Assembly (NCBI GenBank): GCA_015059245.1
Contig: SVAU01000004.1
Location: 1 to 64,000, forward strand
Direction: 5' to 3'
From: Bacillota bacterium
GTDB lineage: Bacteria; Bacillota_I; Bacilli_A; RF39; UBA660
DNA: 64,000 nt
Below are positions 1 through 8,641 of the stretch, one piece after another. The notes under the pieces are model-generated. The model had not been told where the DNA came from. It was given only the letters and a program-made list of their open reading frames with translations, and searched no databases. Every line of letters begins with the position of its first letter. Positions within the stretch are counted from its first letter, which is position 1. Both the position numbers and the translations under genes were made by a program.

Positions 1-54
1 TACAATAAACTTCTTAGCATCGTCTAGTAATTTACGATCTTCTCTACTCATCAT
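1..54 (-). CDS. 5' end of an unidentified protein (partial)
   Basis: An ATG at 54 on the minus strand opens a frame that stays open to the window edge (18 codons, starting MMSREDRKLLDDAKKF). It is preceded by GGTGAT at suitable spacing, the Shine-Dalgarno form used by many genes in this window. It lies just downstream of the terminator of the ATP-grasp gene, so it begins a separate transcription unit. Too little is present to name a family. Confidence 0.55.
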   Translation of the reverse strand, partial: MMSREDRKLLDDAKKFIV

Positions 55-81
55 ATTATCACCATATAATAAGTTTAACAT

Positions 82-111
82 AAAAAAAGAGTAATTAAAA
101 CTTACTCTTTT
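82..111 (-). terminator. Intrinsic terminator after the ATP-grasp gene
   Basis: A 10-bp perfect stem, AAAAGAGTAA (85-94) with TTACTCTTTT (102-111), is followed on the minus strand by a T run. The stem overlaps the stop codon at 110-112. Confidence 0.75.
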
Positions 112-1003
112 ACTTAAACATTTCTTTTAATACTTTAGTATAAATATCTTTAGCTATATCTTTACCATTACTTAAATTAACACTAAAATTATTCATCATA
201 ACACCACTATTAGCTTCTAATACTAGTAAAGTCCCATCATATAATTCAACAATATCTATACTAGCAAAACCTACACCTAATATTCTAGATACTCTAAGAG
301 CCATTTCTTTTATAGTATTTTCTTTTTCTTCATCATTTAAGAAAAATGGCATTGCTCCTTTAGATAAATTAAATTGCCAATTATATTCATATATTTCATT
401 ATCTAAAAGTACTCTATTTAATTCATTAGTACATTCAATTTTTTCAAAATAAGCTTTATTAAACTCTAATAATAATTCATATATGGTACTCTTACCATTA
501 CCTTTAACAATAGGTCTTATCTTACCATAAACTAATTCTATATTATCATTAAATACTATCGATCTATATTCAGTCTTTATATCATAATAAGGACATAAAC
601 TTATAGATAGATTTTCTACTAATAATTCATCAATTACATTAAATATATCTTCTATATTATTTCTATGAAATACTTCACTACCACAAGTACCTAAATTACT
701 TTTAATTACAATATCATTATTATATTTACTACAAATATCAATAATTCTATTTCTATCATAATTCTTATGTACTATATAATGTTCAGTAACAGGTATGTTG
801 TATTTATTCATTACTTCATATAAAGCATATTTATCATCACACACTTTACCACAAGCTTGATCATTTAAAGGGAATTTAAAACCAACTACATATTTTATTT
901 TTTCATCTTTCTCTAATACCATAATCCAATTTTGTGATACTAAAGTGAATTTAATGCCTAATTCATCGCATATTTCCTTTACTATTTTTTGTACATTATT
1001 CAT
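110..1003 (-). CDS. ATP-grasp ligase, cyanophycin synthetase/D-Ala-D-Ala ligase-like
   Basis: This 297-residue protein looks like a stand-alone ATP-grasp domain. Visible features are a Gly-rich ATP-binding loop (SNLGTCGSEVF), a segment KIRPIVKGNGKSTIYELL like those in cyanophycin synthetase-type ligases, and a C-terminal magnesium-binding part (FASIDIVE, LVLEANSGVMMNNF). The family joins a carboxylate to an amine or thiol using ATP. The substrate cannot be read from the sequence. Start: ATG at 1003 with GGAGTGAT upstream. It lies downstream of a membrane protein, a GNAT and a histidine phosphatase, but a terminator at 1033-1055 separates them, so it probably has its own transcript. Confidence 0.65.
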   Translation of the reverse strand: MNNVQKIVKEICDELGIKFTLVSQNWIMVLEKDEKIKYVVGFKFPLNDQACGKVCDDKYALYEVMNKYNIPVTEHYIVHKNYDRNRIIDICSKYNNDIVIKSNLGTCGSEVFHRNNIEDIFNVIDELLVENLSISLCPYYDIKTEYRSIVFNDNIELVYGKIRPIVKGNGKSTIYELLLEFNKAYFEKIECTNELNRVLLDNEIYEYNWQFNLSKGAMPFFLNDEEKENTIKEMALRVSRILGVGFASIDIVELYDGTLLVLEANSGVMMNNFSVNLSNGKDIAKDIYTKVLKEMFK

Positions 1004-1032
1004 ACTATCACTCCGTTCAAAAATTATAGCAT

Positions 1033-1055
1033 AAAAAAAGATAGTTTTACTATCT
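1033..1055 (-). terminator. Intrinsic terminator
   Basis: AGATAGT (1039-1045) pairs with ACTATCT (1049-1055) around a TTTT loop, followed by T7 on the minus strand. It touches the TGA stop of the gene at 1055-1456. Confidence 0.65.
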
Positions 1056-1456
1056 CAATTCATTATAAATCTACTTTGATATTCATCAATTGTATAAGTC
1101 TTTTCATTATTAGGTTCTTTAATATAACTATAAGCTCCATGTTCTTTTGCTACTACAAAAGCACCATCAGTAAAATCAAATTCCCCCTCATCAATAATTT
1201 TTATTATCCATTCAGTACTTCCCCAGTACTTAGTATTATTTTCTGTATTAATATATTTGAATCCCATATTAGCTTTTCCATTATCTATCTTATATATATA
1301 AGTAGACTTAGTAACTTCTCCACTACCTCCATGAAACACAAACAAGTAATTGTCTGGTATTTGATCACTTTTATCTTTATTTAAATAAACATTAATACCA
1401 ACCAATACACCCAATATTAATACAATACCTAGAATAAAACATAAACTTTTCTTCAT
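1055..1456 (-). CDS. Small membrane-anchored protein of unknown function
   Basis: 133 residues. One N-terminal hydrophobic segment (about residues 4-25, no lipobox Cys in a proper position) should anchor it, leaving an extracytoplasmic domain of about 105 residues rich in aromatic and charged residues. I do not recognise the family. It starts one base after the stop of the acetyltransferase gene (TAG-T-ATG), so it is probably co-translated with that gene and with the histidine phosphatase upstream. It ends in TGA. Confidence 0.6.
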   Translation of the reverse strand: MKKSLCFILGIVLILGVLVGINVYLNKDKSDQIPDNYLFVFHGGSGEVTKSTYIYKIDNGKANMGFKYINTENNTKYWGSTEWIIKIIDEGEFDFTDGAFVVAKEHGAYSYIKEPNNEKTYTIDEYQSRFIMN

Positions 1457-1457
1457 A

Positions 1458-1886
1458 CTACACTCTTTCCATAAAATATCTCTCTTTTGATGTTTCTTTA
1501 ACTACAAAACCTAATCTCTTATATAATCTAACTGCTTTTACATTATTTATATAAACCCATAAATACACCTTATCATTACACAATAAAACATTATTAATTA
1601 TATCAGTACCAATACCTCTATTACGATAATCTTCTTCAATAAATATTTCATCTATCATTTTACCATCTTTATAATCAACCACACCAATAGTACCAACAAT
1701 CTTATTATCAAATATTATCATTTTAAAATTGTGTAATTCTTCATTAATATCTTTAATAACATAGTTAATTATTTTATTCTTTTCTTCTAAAGTAATATCT
1801 GTTGCATACTCAAATATATTATTACACTTATACTCAACTATAGTATTAATATCATTTTCACTACAATTAATTAAACTATATTTCAT
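1458..1886 (-). CDS. GNAT family N-acetyltransferase
   Basis: 142 residues from the ATG at 1886. A frame open from 1928 exists, but GGATGGGATT precedes the 1886 ATG and the protein then begins with a normal GNAT strand (MKYSLINCSENDI). The acetyl-CoA pyrophosphate-binding loop appears as RNRGIGTDII (motif R/Q-x-x-G-x-G/A), preceded by the acidic strand KMIDEIFIEEDY and followed by the family's final NNVKAVRLYKRLGF. The acceptor is unknown. The start codon overlaps the last codons of the histidine phosphatase gene in another frame, which indicates translational coupling. Confidence 0.8.
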   Translation of the reverse strand: MKYSLINCSENDINTIVEYKCNNIFEYATDITLEEKNKIINYVIKDINEELHNFKMIIFDNKIVGTIGVVDYKDGKMIDEIFIEEDYRNRGIGTDIINNVLLCNDKVYLWVYINNVKAVRLYKRLGFVVKETSKERYFMERV

Positions 1887-2415
1887 AATCCCATCCAGGT
1901 TGCCACATACCAGTTTTTCGCCAATCATTTTTATTTGCTTCTTCCCAAGTAATTCCTTTAGTTATAACTTCTAAAGCAAGTTGAGGCGCTCTATGAGCAA
2001 CAATTGCAACACATTTACCATCATAATTCTCTTTTAACCAAGATACAAATTCTCTCATTCTTTTCTCTACATCAAGTAAACTTTCTCCATTAGGAAATCT
2101 TTCTTCTATATGATCTTCATATATAACTAAACTTTTATGTTCACCGTCTAAATCTCCATAATTACATTCTCTTAATCTGCCATCAGTAATTCTTTCATAT
2201 TGAGGAAATGCAAGTAATGAAGATTCTACTGCTCTTTTTAAATCAGAAGTAATAACTATATCAAATTTATCTCCTCTATTTTTAGATACATTACCTAAAT
2301 TAATAGCTTGTTCTTTCCCTAAATCATTTAACATAGCTTCTTTCCAACCACTACATAATTTAGATGCATTATCAGTTGTAGTCCCATGTACAAAATATTT
2401 TATCTTTACTGCCAT
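1876..2415 (-). CDS. Histidine phosphatase superfamily protein (RHG motif altered)
   Basis: 179 residues with the phosphoglycerate-mutase-like fold: DFDIVITSDLKRAVES-type strand (SDLKRA), the acidic GESLLDVEKRM segment and the second catalytic His in IVAHRAPQLALEVI. The usual N-terminal RHG(E/Q)T phosphohistidine motif reads VHGTTTDN, so the first phosphate-binding Arg is replaced by Val while the His is kept. The family removes phosphate from small molecules or proteins; the substrate is unknown. AGAGGTGAAGTGAT precedes the ATG. First gene of a unit with the GNAT and membrane protein. Confidence 0.7.
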   Translation of the reverse strand: MAVKIKYFVHGTTTDNASKLCSGWKEAMLNDLGKEQAINLGNVSKNRGDKFDIVITSDLKRAVESSLLAFPQYERITDGRLRECNYGDLDGEHKSLVIYEDHIEERFPNGESLLDVEKRMREFVSWLKENYDGKCVAIVAHRAPQLALEVITKGITWEEANKNDWRKTGMWQPGWDYEI

Positions 2416-2452
2416 ATCACTTCACCTCTTATTAATTAATATTATAACATAT

Positions 2453-2474
2453 AAAAAAGTACCAAAAGGTACTT
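2453..2474 (-). terminator. Intrinsic terminator of the flippase gene
   Basis: AAGTACC (2457-2463), AAAA loop, GGTACTT (2468-2474), then a T run on the minus strand. It overlaps the stop at 2473. Confidence 0.75.
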
Positions 2475-4116
2475 ATTTATTTTTTCTTTTAAATATTTTA
2501 TCTAACTTACTAGTAATACCAAATCTATCACCTAATACATCATTAAGTGTTCCATTCATATATACTAATAAACCATAAACTATTGCACCTACTGCTGCAT
2601 TAATAGCAATATATATAATACAAGATAATTTACTATCATAGTTAACTGGTACTAAATACATAGTAAGTAATACAGAAAGTATCATAGATAATATAGGTAC
2701 TATTAACTTACATACTAATCTAAATGTCTTGCCATATCTTAAATTATGTTCTTTTCTTAATACATATAATACATAAATAGAAGCACTTGCATAACCAATA
2801 ATACTTGCAGTACCTGCACCTAAGAATGGAGGTATACCTAATACATTAAATAATAACATAATAGGTACATCAAGTAATGCATTAAGTACAAAACCTAATA
2901 AAGCTGATTTATATACTAGTTTAAATTTATTTAATGATTGTAATGTTGAACTAGTAATCATATATACATTAGCTACTAATGTAACAAATATAGTAATAAT
3001 TAATATCATAGGTCCAAACGAACTCTTAAGTCCATAGAACACACTCCATACTGGAGTACTTAATAAAGCAATACCTACAGTCATAGGTAAAGATATCATA
3101 ATAATCATTTGTAATGCTTGATTTAACTTATTATTAACTTCATCCCACTTCTTTAAAGTAAATGCACTAACTATAGTAGGTATTAAACTAACTGTCATTC
3201 CCATTGATACAGAAGATACTATCATATTTATCTTAGGTGCCCAAGTAGTAATAGAACTTGTGACAAATTCTACATCAGTAGCACTCATACCTAAGAAATC
3301 CATAGTTCTAAGTATTAATACCATATCAACAAAGTTATAAATACTATAAATAGTATTAATTACTATAAAAGGAAATGCATAATATAATATTTTCTTAATA
3401 ATATCTTTATTACTTACATCATCTTTTACTTTAAACTCTTTAATATTTAATTCTTTCTTATTATCTTTTATCTTTTTCTCTACATAACCCCACGCCAGCA
3501 AAGCTCCAAAGAACGCTCCAGTTAAAGCAATCCCTATCGCATTAGTTTCACCTATATTAAACACATACAAAGCTAAATAAACACCACCAAGTATTATACC
3601 TATTCTAACAACTTGTTCTATTATTTGACTTACTGAAGATACATTAATAATCTTATGTCCTTGTAAATATCCTTTAGCTACACTTAAGAATGGAACTACT
3701 AATATTGCAAAAGATACACATCTAATAGCAAATGAAACATCTTCTATTGTATTTCCACCTTGTAAATCACCTATTAGTAAATTAGCAATTTGTGGTGCGA
3801 ATAACATTAATAAAATAAATATTATAAAAGCAATCCACATTAATATTTTCTTACCTAACTTATATGATCTTTGTTTCGCTTCCTGCATATCTAAAGTATC
3901 ATATTCACTAATTAATTTACTTATAGCAAGTGGTAAACCTGCTGTAGATATATCTAAAAATATTACATAAATATTATAAGCATATGCATATAAAGCACTA
4001 CCTTTAACACTTATCATTTGATAAAAAGGAATAACATATAACATACCTAATATCTTAACTATAAATATAGATAATGTAGCTATAATAGTCCCTTCAACAA
4101 AAGAACTTTTTTTCAT
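2473..4116 (-). CDS. Polysaccharide/lipid II flippase family protein (SpoVB/YtgP-like)
   Basis: 547 residues with about 14 predicted membrane helices, typical of MOP-superfamily exporters. The N-terminus (SSFVEGTIIATLSIFIVKIL, then GMLYVIPFY) and LPLAISKLISEY are the signature of the SpoVB/YtgP branch. Members move undecaprenyl-linked cell-wall or polysaccharide precursors across the membrane. Length is normal for the family (about 520-550). It is divergently transcribed from the ATP-grasp gene at 4267 and has its own terminator. An extended -10 (TGTTATAAT) lies upstream. Whether it moves lipid II or another lipid-linked sugar cannot be decided here. Confidence 0.85.
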   Translation of the reverse strand: MKKSSFVEGTIIATLSIFIVKILGMLYVIPFYQMISVKGSALYAYAYNIYVIFLDISTAGLPLAISKLISEYDTLDMQEAKQRSYKLGKKILMWIAFIIFILLMLFAPQIANLLIGDLQGGNTIEDVSFAIRCVSFAILVVPFLSVAKGYLQGHKIINVSSVSQIIEQVVRIGIILGGVYLALYVFNIGETNAIGIALTGAFFGALLAWGYVEKKIKDNKKELNIKEFKVKDDVSNKDIIKKILYYAFPFIVINTIYSIYNFVDMVLILRTMDFLGMSATDVEFVTSSITTWAPKINMIVSSVSMGMTVSLIPTIVSAFTLKKWDEVNNKLNQALQMIIMISLPMTVGIALLSTPVWSVFYGLKSSFGPMILIITIFVTLVANVYMITSSTLQSLNKFKLVYKSALLGFVLNALLDVPIMLLFNVLGIPPFLGAGTASIIGYASASIYVLYVLRKEHNLRYGKTFRLVCKLIVPILSMILSVLLTMYLVPVNYDSKLSCIIYIAINAAVGAIVYGLLVYMNGTLNDVLGDRFGITSKLDKIFKRKNK

Positions 4117-4243
4117 CTTTAATCACTCGTTTTTCTATATAAATTAATAACTTCTTAATTAATTATAACATATTTAAAATGTCGAATAAATTCTAATTAA
4201 CTCTAATGTGTCAACACTATTCCATAACAATTAGTATTTATGA

Positions 4244-4249
4244 TATAAT
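4244..4249 (+). promoter_or_regulatory. Extended -10 promoter element
   Basis: TGATATAAT (TG at 4241-4242, TATAAT at 4244-4249) sits just upstream of AGGTGAT and the ATG at 4267. The -35 region is weak, as expected for an extended -10 promoter. Confidence 0.45.
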
Positions 4250-4266
4250 TTAAACAGGTGATTATT

Positions 4267-5256
4267 ATGGCATTTTATTCATATATATTTAGTGCAAATG
4301 TAAAAAGATTTAAAACTAAATTAAAAGCAATAGCTAAAAAAGAAAATAAAAATTATTATAAATTATTATTAGATACATATATTAGTATTCCAAAATATGG
4401 TATTGGTTTAACTGATTATTTAAATTATGAATTCTATAAAAAAACAAAAGAAGAAAGAAAAGAATATGCTGGTATTAAAATACAAGATACTTTCTATGAA
4501 ACAGTAAGCCCAAGTGCTTATAAGAAAAGATATACTATTAAGCCAGACTTCTTAGCAGACTTCGCTAAATATACTAAAAGAGATTTCATAGTACCAGAAA
4601 AATCTGATATCAAAGAGTTTAAAAAGTTCTTAAAGAAACATAATGTATTCATGAGTAAACCATATGATGGTCTAGGTGGAGCAGATGTAAAAAAAGTTTA
4701 TTCTAAAGATATTGAAAATGTAGAAGAATACTTCACATATTGTCAAGAAAATAGAATCTTCTTAGAAGAAGTAGTTAAACAAAATAAAGAATTAAATAAA
4801 CTTTGTGAAACATCATGCAACACAATCCGTATTATGACATTTAATAATAACGGAAAACCAGAAATACTATGGGCAGGACTACGTATAGGTAACGGAGTTA
4901 ATAGTGTAGACAACTTCCATGCTGGAGGAATGGCTACTGAAATAGATTTAAAAACAGGTAAATTAGTAAGACCAGCATTAGATAAAGATCTTAATGAATT
5001 TACTCATCATCCAAAAACTAATGTAAAAATAGAAGGATTCCAAATACCATACTTTAAAGAAGTAAAAGAAATGGTATCAGCAGCTGCTTTAGAATCAGAT
5101 AAAATACTAGTAGTTGGTTGGGACGTAGCAATAACTGATGAAGGTCCATTAATTATCGAAGGAAATCGTCGTCCTGGATTCGATGTAGTTCAAGTAGCAT
5201 CTCGTCGTGGACGTATGGATATAATCCGCGATGTATTAGAAAAACTAAACAAATAA
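4267..5256 (+). CDS. Sugar-transfer-associated ATP-grasp protein
   Basis: 329 residues. The ATG at 4267 is preferred over an in-frame GTG at 4258 because AGGTGAT (4255-4261) is its ribosome site. The sequence matches the ATP-grasp type found with sugar-transfer genes: LPxGxGGxxV-like loop (KPYDGLGGADVKKV), EEVVKQ, the NTIRIMTF strand, and the metal-binding end GWDVAITDEGPLIIEGNRRPG. These enzymes make a carboxylate-amine bond during surface polysaccharide modification. It stands alone on the plus strand opposite the flippase gene, which supports an envelope role. Substrate unknown. Confidence 0.75.
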   Translation: MAFYSYIFSANVKRFKTKLKAIAKKENKNYYKLLLDTYISIPKYGIGLTDYLNYEFYKKTKEERKEYAGIKIQDTFYETVSPSAYKKRYTIKPDFLADFAKYTKRDFIVPEKSDIKEFKKFLKKHNVFMSKPYDGLGGADVKKVYSKDIENVEEYFTYCQENRIFLEEVVKQNKELNKLCETSCNTIRIMTFNNNGKPEILWAGLRIGNGVNSVDNFHAGGMATEIDLKTGKLVRPALDKDLNEFTHHPKTNVKIEGFQIPYFKEVKEMVSAAALESDKILVVGWDVAITDEGPLIIEGNRRPGFDVVQVASRRGRMDIIRDVLEKLNK

Positions 5257-5280
5257 AAAACACCAAAAGGTGTTTTTTTT
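5255..5280. terminator. Bidirectional terminator between convergent genes
   Basis: AAAACACC (5257-5264), AAAA loop, GGTGTTTT (5269-5276), with A and T runs on both sides. It serves the ATP-grasp gene and lepB. Confidence 0.8.
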
Positions 5281-5848
5281 ATTCTATATTACCTAACTTA
5301 TTAAAAGGAAATAAAACTAATGAAGTTGTACCTTTTATAAAATCCTTCTTGATAGGACCTATATGTCTACTATCCTTAGAATCTTCTCTATTGTCTCCCA
5401 TAACAAAATACTCATTATCTTTTAATACGACTTTATCAAAACTAAAAGTAATACCTTTACTATAAGATTCATCTTGTCTTCTTCCATTTACATAAACAAC
5501 ACCATCTTCACAAGAAATACTTTCACCAGGCATTGCTATTATTCTCTTTATTATATCCTCAGAACCAGTATCTACAACAACTACATCAAATCTTTCATAC
5601 TTAGTATCACGTTTATTTAGAATCATTAATTCTCCACCATCTAATGTAGGTTGCATAGAAGGACCACTAACTATAATAGGAGTAAATAAATATGTTCTAA
5701 TTAATACAACTACTATAAATATTATTACATAAGGAATTAATTCTTTAATAAATTTAATAATTTTATTCTCATTCTTTTTATCAGTATCTTCAATAGTTAT
5801 ATCTTCACTTGTTTCTTCTTCTACAATAATATCTTTCTTTTTACTCAT
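5279..5848 (-). CDS. lepB: Signal peptidase I
   Basis: 189 residues. One membrane anchor (about residues 36-56) is followed by the catalytic serine box SGPSMQPTL (Ser64) and the lysine box KRIIAMPGE (Lys101); the conserved MGDNREDSKDSRHIGPI end box is present. It cleaves signal peptides of Sec-exported proteins on the outer face of the membrane. Many proteins in this window carry such signals. An acidic cytoplasmic N-terminal extension of about 30 residues precedes the anchor. Single-gene unit. Confidence 0.93.
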   Translation of the reverse strand: MSKKKDIIVEEETSEDITIEDTDKKNENKIIKFIKELIPYVIIFIVVVLIRTYLFTPIIVSGPSMQPTLDGGELMILNKRDTKYERFDVVVVDTGSEDIIKRIIAMPGESISCEDGVVYVNGRRQDESYSKGITFSFDKVVLKDNEYFVMGDNREDSKDSRHIGPIKKDFIKGTTSLVLFPFNKLGNIE

Positions 5849-5910
5849 TTATATCACCATAATAATTTTATCACTTTTACATAATCTATTAAAGTCATAA
5901 TTTATCCAAC

Positions 5911-5940
5911 AAAAAAAAGAAAGATTAATTTCTTTCTTTT
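5911..5940 (-). terminator. Terminator of rplS
   Basis: AAAGAAAGA (5916-5924) pairs with TCTTTCTTT (5931-5939), followed by T8 on the minus strand. The stem covers the rplS stop codon. Confidence 0.7.
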
Positions 5941-6266
5941 ACTTTGAATTCTTTCTTCATTCCTTTTAAGAAGTTTAGTTTAGCTCTTCTTACTACACCC
6001 TTCTTAACTACTACTATTTTATCAATAGCTGGTGAGTTAACTGGGAATACTCTTGTTACGCCAATACCATAAGATTTTTTACGTACAGAGAAAGTTTCAG
6101 AAACAGATCCACCTTTTTTAGCAACTACTAGTCCTTCAAAAGCTTGGATTCTTTCTTTTTTACCTTCTTTTACCCAAACGTCTACTCTTACAGTATCTCC
6201 AACACGGAATTCAGGAATGTCATTTCTCATATGCTTCTCATTGATTTTATCAACTAAATTTGCCAT
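5925..6266 (-). CDS. rplS: 50S ribosomal protein L19
   Basis: 113 residues from the ATG at 6266 with AAAGGATG upstream; the frame is open further up but that region is a structured untranslated leader. Signature segments are PEFRVGDTVRVDVWVKEG, RIQAFEGLVVAKKG and TFSVRKKSYGIGVTRVFP. L19 sits at the 30S-50S interface. In Bacillus it directly follows trmD; here an NPNTG-anchored surface protein and an unknown gene lie between them. Confidence 0.96.
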   Translation of the reverse strand: MANLVDKINEKHMRNDIPEFRVGDTVRVDVWVKEGKKERIQAFEGLVVAKKGGSVSETFSVRKKSYGIGVTRVFPVNSPAIDKIVVVKKGVVRRAKLNFLKGMKKEFKVKERN

Positions 6267-6350
6267 TATTATACATCCTTTCATACTATATTTACTTACC
6301 AGAAAATCATAAATAATAAATTCAGCGGATTCTCCTCCTTGAAGCAATTA
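6267..6350 (-). promoter_or_regulatory. Candidate L19 leader RNA
   Basis: Between the upstream terminator and the rplS ribosome site the minus-strand transcript contains TTCAAGGAGGAGAATCCGCT followed by GAA, which can form a small hairpin (TTCA/TGAA and GGA/TCC). A TCCGCTGAA-type element and position 5' of rplS agree with the autoregulatory L19 leaders of Firmicutes. The match is from memory of the motif, so this is tentative. Confidence 0.4.
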
Positions 6351-6360
6351 CGATTATAGC

Positions 6361-6393
6361 AAAAAAAAGATATATTTGCAAGAAATATATCTT
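6361..6393 (-). terminator. Terminator of the NPNTG protein gene
   Basis: An 11-bp perfect stem, AAGATATATTT (6367-6377) with AAATATATCTT (6383-6393), followed by T8 on the minus strand. Confidence 0.8.
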
Positions 6394-7411
6394 AAATTCT
6401 AAATAATTTTCTCTTATTACCTAAGATTAATACAGTTCCAACACTAATTAATGCTACAATTGCAAAGATATTTACAAATGCACCAGTATTAGGGTTATCA
6501 TCATTTTCATTATTTTCGCCTTGATTTCCATTATTTCCAGGATTTGTAGGATTAGTAGCACCAGTATTTACTGCAGCATCATATAACGCAACTATTTGGT
6601 TATTAATATCTCCCTTAGCAAATACATCTACTTCAATTTTTAAAGCTGGAGTAGTATAATTTCTAACTTCACCATATGTATTAACGAATTCACTCTTAAT
6701 TAAATCCCATTTACTTGTATTAGTAACAATACTAATAGCACTATCATAATTTGGAGAAGCTTCCATAATATAATCAATTAAGTATCTAGTAAAATATACA
6801 GCTAAATAGAATTCATCTTCATTTGAAGCATCCATTGTAATAGTATAACTTAATTTTTTACTTGAATTATCAAAATTAATTTTGATACCTGACATTGTTT
6901 TTCCTTCATAACCACCATATACATATAAAGCGCTATCAGAAGAACCAGCTTTTAAAATATATTTAGTAGCTCCAGCAGCTCTTTCTTGTTGTAAAGCAAA
7001 TGCTTTTAATTTTTGAGTTGTTTTACTACTATCGCTGTAAATTAATTCAACTATTTCACTTAATAAGATATCAGTATTCGAAGTATCATTAACTGAAGCA
7101 TTAACTTTTCCATAATAAGTTACTCCATCTCCTGAACCAGAATCTCCACGAGCTACGAAAGAATAATCATCTTCGCTTGTTTTAATACCAGTAGCAATAC
7201 ATTCATTACCAACTACGAATAAATCAATTAAATCATTTCCAGTTCCTTGATATTTACAGTTATTTGAAGGATTACCTGCATTTGGAGTTAAATCAGTTAC
7301 TAATGATTTCCATAAATTAATATTTGTAGGTTCTGCTTCAGCTGCATTAACAGTTAATAGCCCTACACAAAGCAATAACATCGAGAATAAAATCTTTTTT
7401 AAAATTTTCAT
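6392..7411 (-). CDS. Secreted surface protein with NPNTG sorting-type tail
   Basis: 339 residues from the ATG at 7411, chosen because GAGGTGT precedes it and a clean signal peptide follows (KILKKILF, hydrophobic core, AAEA cleavage region). The body has no family I recognise. The C-terminus is a Pro/Asn/Gly linker, then NPNTG at about residue 306, a hydrophobic segment of about 20 residues and a KRK tail, the layout of a sortase substrate. A second protein in this window (27439-29043) ends the same way. No sortase gene is visible here. Confidence 0.7.
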   Translation of the reverse strand: MKILKKILFSMLLLCVGLLTVNAAEAEPTNINLWKSLVTDLTPNAGNPSNNCKYQGTGNDLIDLFVVGNECIATGIKTSEDDYSFVARGDSGSGDGVTYYGKVNASVNDTSNTDILLSEIVELIYSDSSKTTQKLKAFALQQERAAGATKYILKAGSSDSALYVYGGYEGKTMSGIKINFDNSSKKLSYTITMDASNEDEFYLAVYFTRYLIDYIMEASPNYDSAISIVTNTSKWDLIKSEFVNTYGEVRNYTTPALKIEVDVFAKGDINNQIVALYDAAVNTGATNPTNPGNNGNQGENNENDDNPNTGAFVNIFAIVALISVGTVLILGNKRKLFRI

Positions 7412-7487
7412 CTTTTTACACACCTCTACTATACTAATAGTATACACCATAAAAAAAATAATATAAAGTACTAAAATTAATATTTAC

Positions 7488-7512
7488 ATAAAAAACATCC
7501 ATTCGGATGTTT
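7488..7512 (-). terminator. Intrinsic terminator
   Basis: AAACATCC (7493-7500), ATTC loop, GGATGTTT (7505-7512), T run on the minus strand, overlapping the stop of the gene at 7511. Confidence 0.75.
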
Positions 7513-7960
7513 ATCTTCCTCTACCACGAGATTTTTCTTCTTGTTGTTCTAAATATACAGCTTTTTGTTTTATTTTAATTTGTTTAACTCTTATTTCATT
7601 TTCAATTATTCTAAGTTTCTTTAAGAATAATTTTTCTTTTTCTTGACTTATGAATTTATGATATCTTTCTAGTAGTATTTGTCTTACTAGTTCTACTTCA
7701 TCTAATACTATCATTGCAGTATCGTCATCAGCATCTTCATCATTTATAACACGTAATGCTAGGGCAACTAGTTGTTTAAATGCTCTATCAAATTTCATAG
7801 ATAGAATTTTTTCTATCATTACTTTATCAACTATTTTTACTTCATTAACTTTAATATAGTTTCCCTTACCTGGTTTTGGTTTAAATGTATAACCATCTAA
7901 TTCTTTTATTGAAACTACACTATCGTCACAATGACTTTTATTAATCAAGTAACCTGCCAT
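7511..7960 (-). CDS. Unknown protein downstream of trmD
   Basis: 149 residues from the ATG at 7960 (GGGTGATG upstream). I do not recognise it. The N-terminal 50 residues contain a Lys/Gly-rich patch (FKPKPGKGNYIKV), the middle is helical (AFKQLVALALRVIN), and the last 50 residues are a highly charged probable coiled coil ending in SRGRGR. It follows trmD by 12 bases and closes the rimM-trmD unit before a terminator, so an RNA- or ribosome-linked role is possible but only by association. Confidence 0.6.
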   Translation of the reverse strand: MAGYLINKSHCDDSVVSIKELDGYTFKPKPGKGNYIKVNEVKIVDKVMIEKILSMKFDRAFKQLVALALRVINDEDADDDTAMIVLDEVELVRQILLERYHKFISQEKEKLFLKKLRIIENEIRVKQIKIKQKAVYLEQQEEKSRGRGR

Positions 7961-7972
7961 AACATCACCCAC

Positions 7973-8641
7973 TTAATCTATTAAATCTGGTCTTCTCTCT
8001 TTAGTCCTTTTTATTCTCATCTCATCGCGCCATGCTTTAATCTTTGCATGATCTCCACTAAGTAGCACATCTGGAACTTTCATCCCCATAAATTCTTGTG
8101 GTTTAGTATAAGTTGGATAATCAAGTAATTTATCATTAAATGACTCACTATCTAAACTTGTACCAGTTATAACTCCATCTAGAAGTCTTATTATACTATC
8201 ACTAACTACCATAGCAGGTAATTCCCCACCAGTTAGTACATAATCTCCAATACTAAGTTCCATATCACAAAGTGTTCTAATTCTTTCATCAAAACCCTCA
8301 TAATGTCCACAAACAAATATCAAGTGTTTTTCTTTTGCTAAATCAACAGCTATTTCTTGTTTATAAGGAACTCCATCCGGTGTCATAAGAATAACTTTAG
8401 CATCCTTATCATCACCTTTAACATCCATTATAGCGTCATAAAGTGGTTCTACACGAAGTACCATTCCACCTCCACCACCATAAGGAGTATCATCTACTTG
8501 GTTATTATTTAATTTAGAATAACTTCTAAAATCAATAACATTAATTTCTACATTACCTTTTTGTATTGCCCTTTTAATAATAGATTCATTTATAAATCCA
8601 TCAAACATATTAGGAAATAAAGTTAAAATATCTATTTTCAT
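7973..8641 (-). CDS. trmD: tRNA (guanine37-N1)-methyltransferase
   Basis: 222 residues, slightly shorter than the usual 240. It carries the SPOUT knot signature of TrmD: the N-terminal MKIDILTLFPNMFDGF, DDTPYGGGGGMVLRVEP, FVCGHYEGFDERI and the S-adenosylmethionine loop SIGDYVLTGGELPAM. It methylates G37 of tRNAs reading CCN, CUN and CGG codons and prevents frameshifting. The ATG overlaps the TGA of rimM (ATGA), so the two are translationally coupled. Confidence 0.97.
   Translation of the reverse strand: MKIDILTLFPNMFDGFINESIIKRAIQKGNVEINVIDFRSYSKLNNNQVDDTPYGGGGGMVLRVEPLYDAIMDVKGDDKDAKVILMTPDGVPYKQEIAVDLAKEKHLIFVCGHYEGFDERIRTLCDMELSIGDYVLTGGELPAMVVSDSIIRLLDGVITGTSLDSESFNDKLLDYPTYTKPQEFMGMKVPDVLLSGDHAKIKAWRDEMRIKRTKERRPDLID

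Noticed and set aside
989..1384. Open plus-strand frame opposite the small membrane protein gene
   Set aside because: It is antisense to a gene with proper ribosome site and signal anchor, has no ribosome site of its own, and its low-complexity composition is that of a shadow frame.
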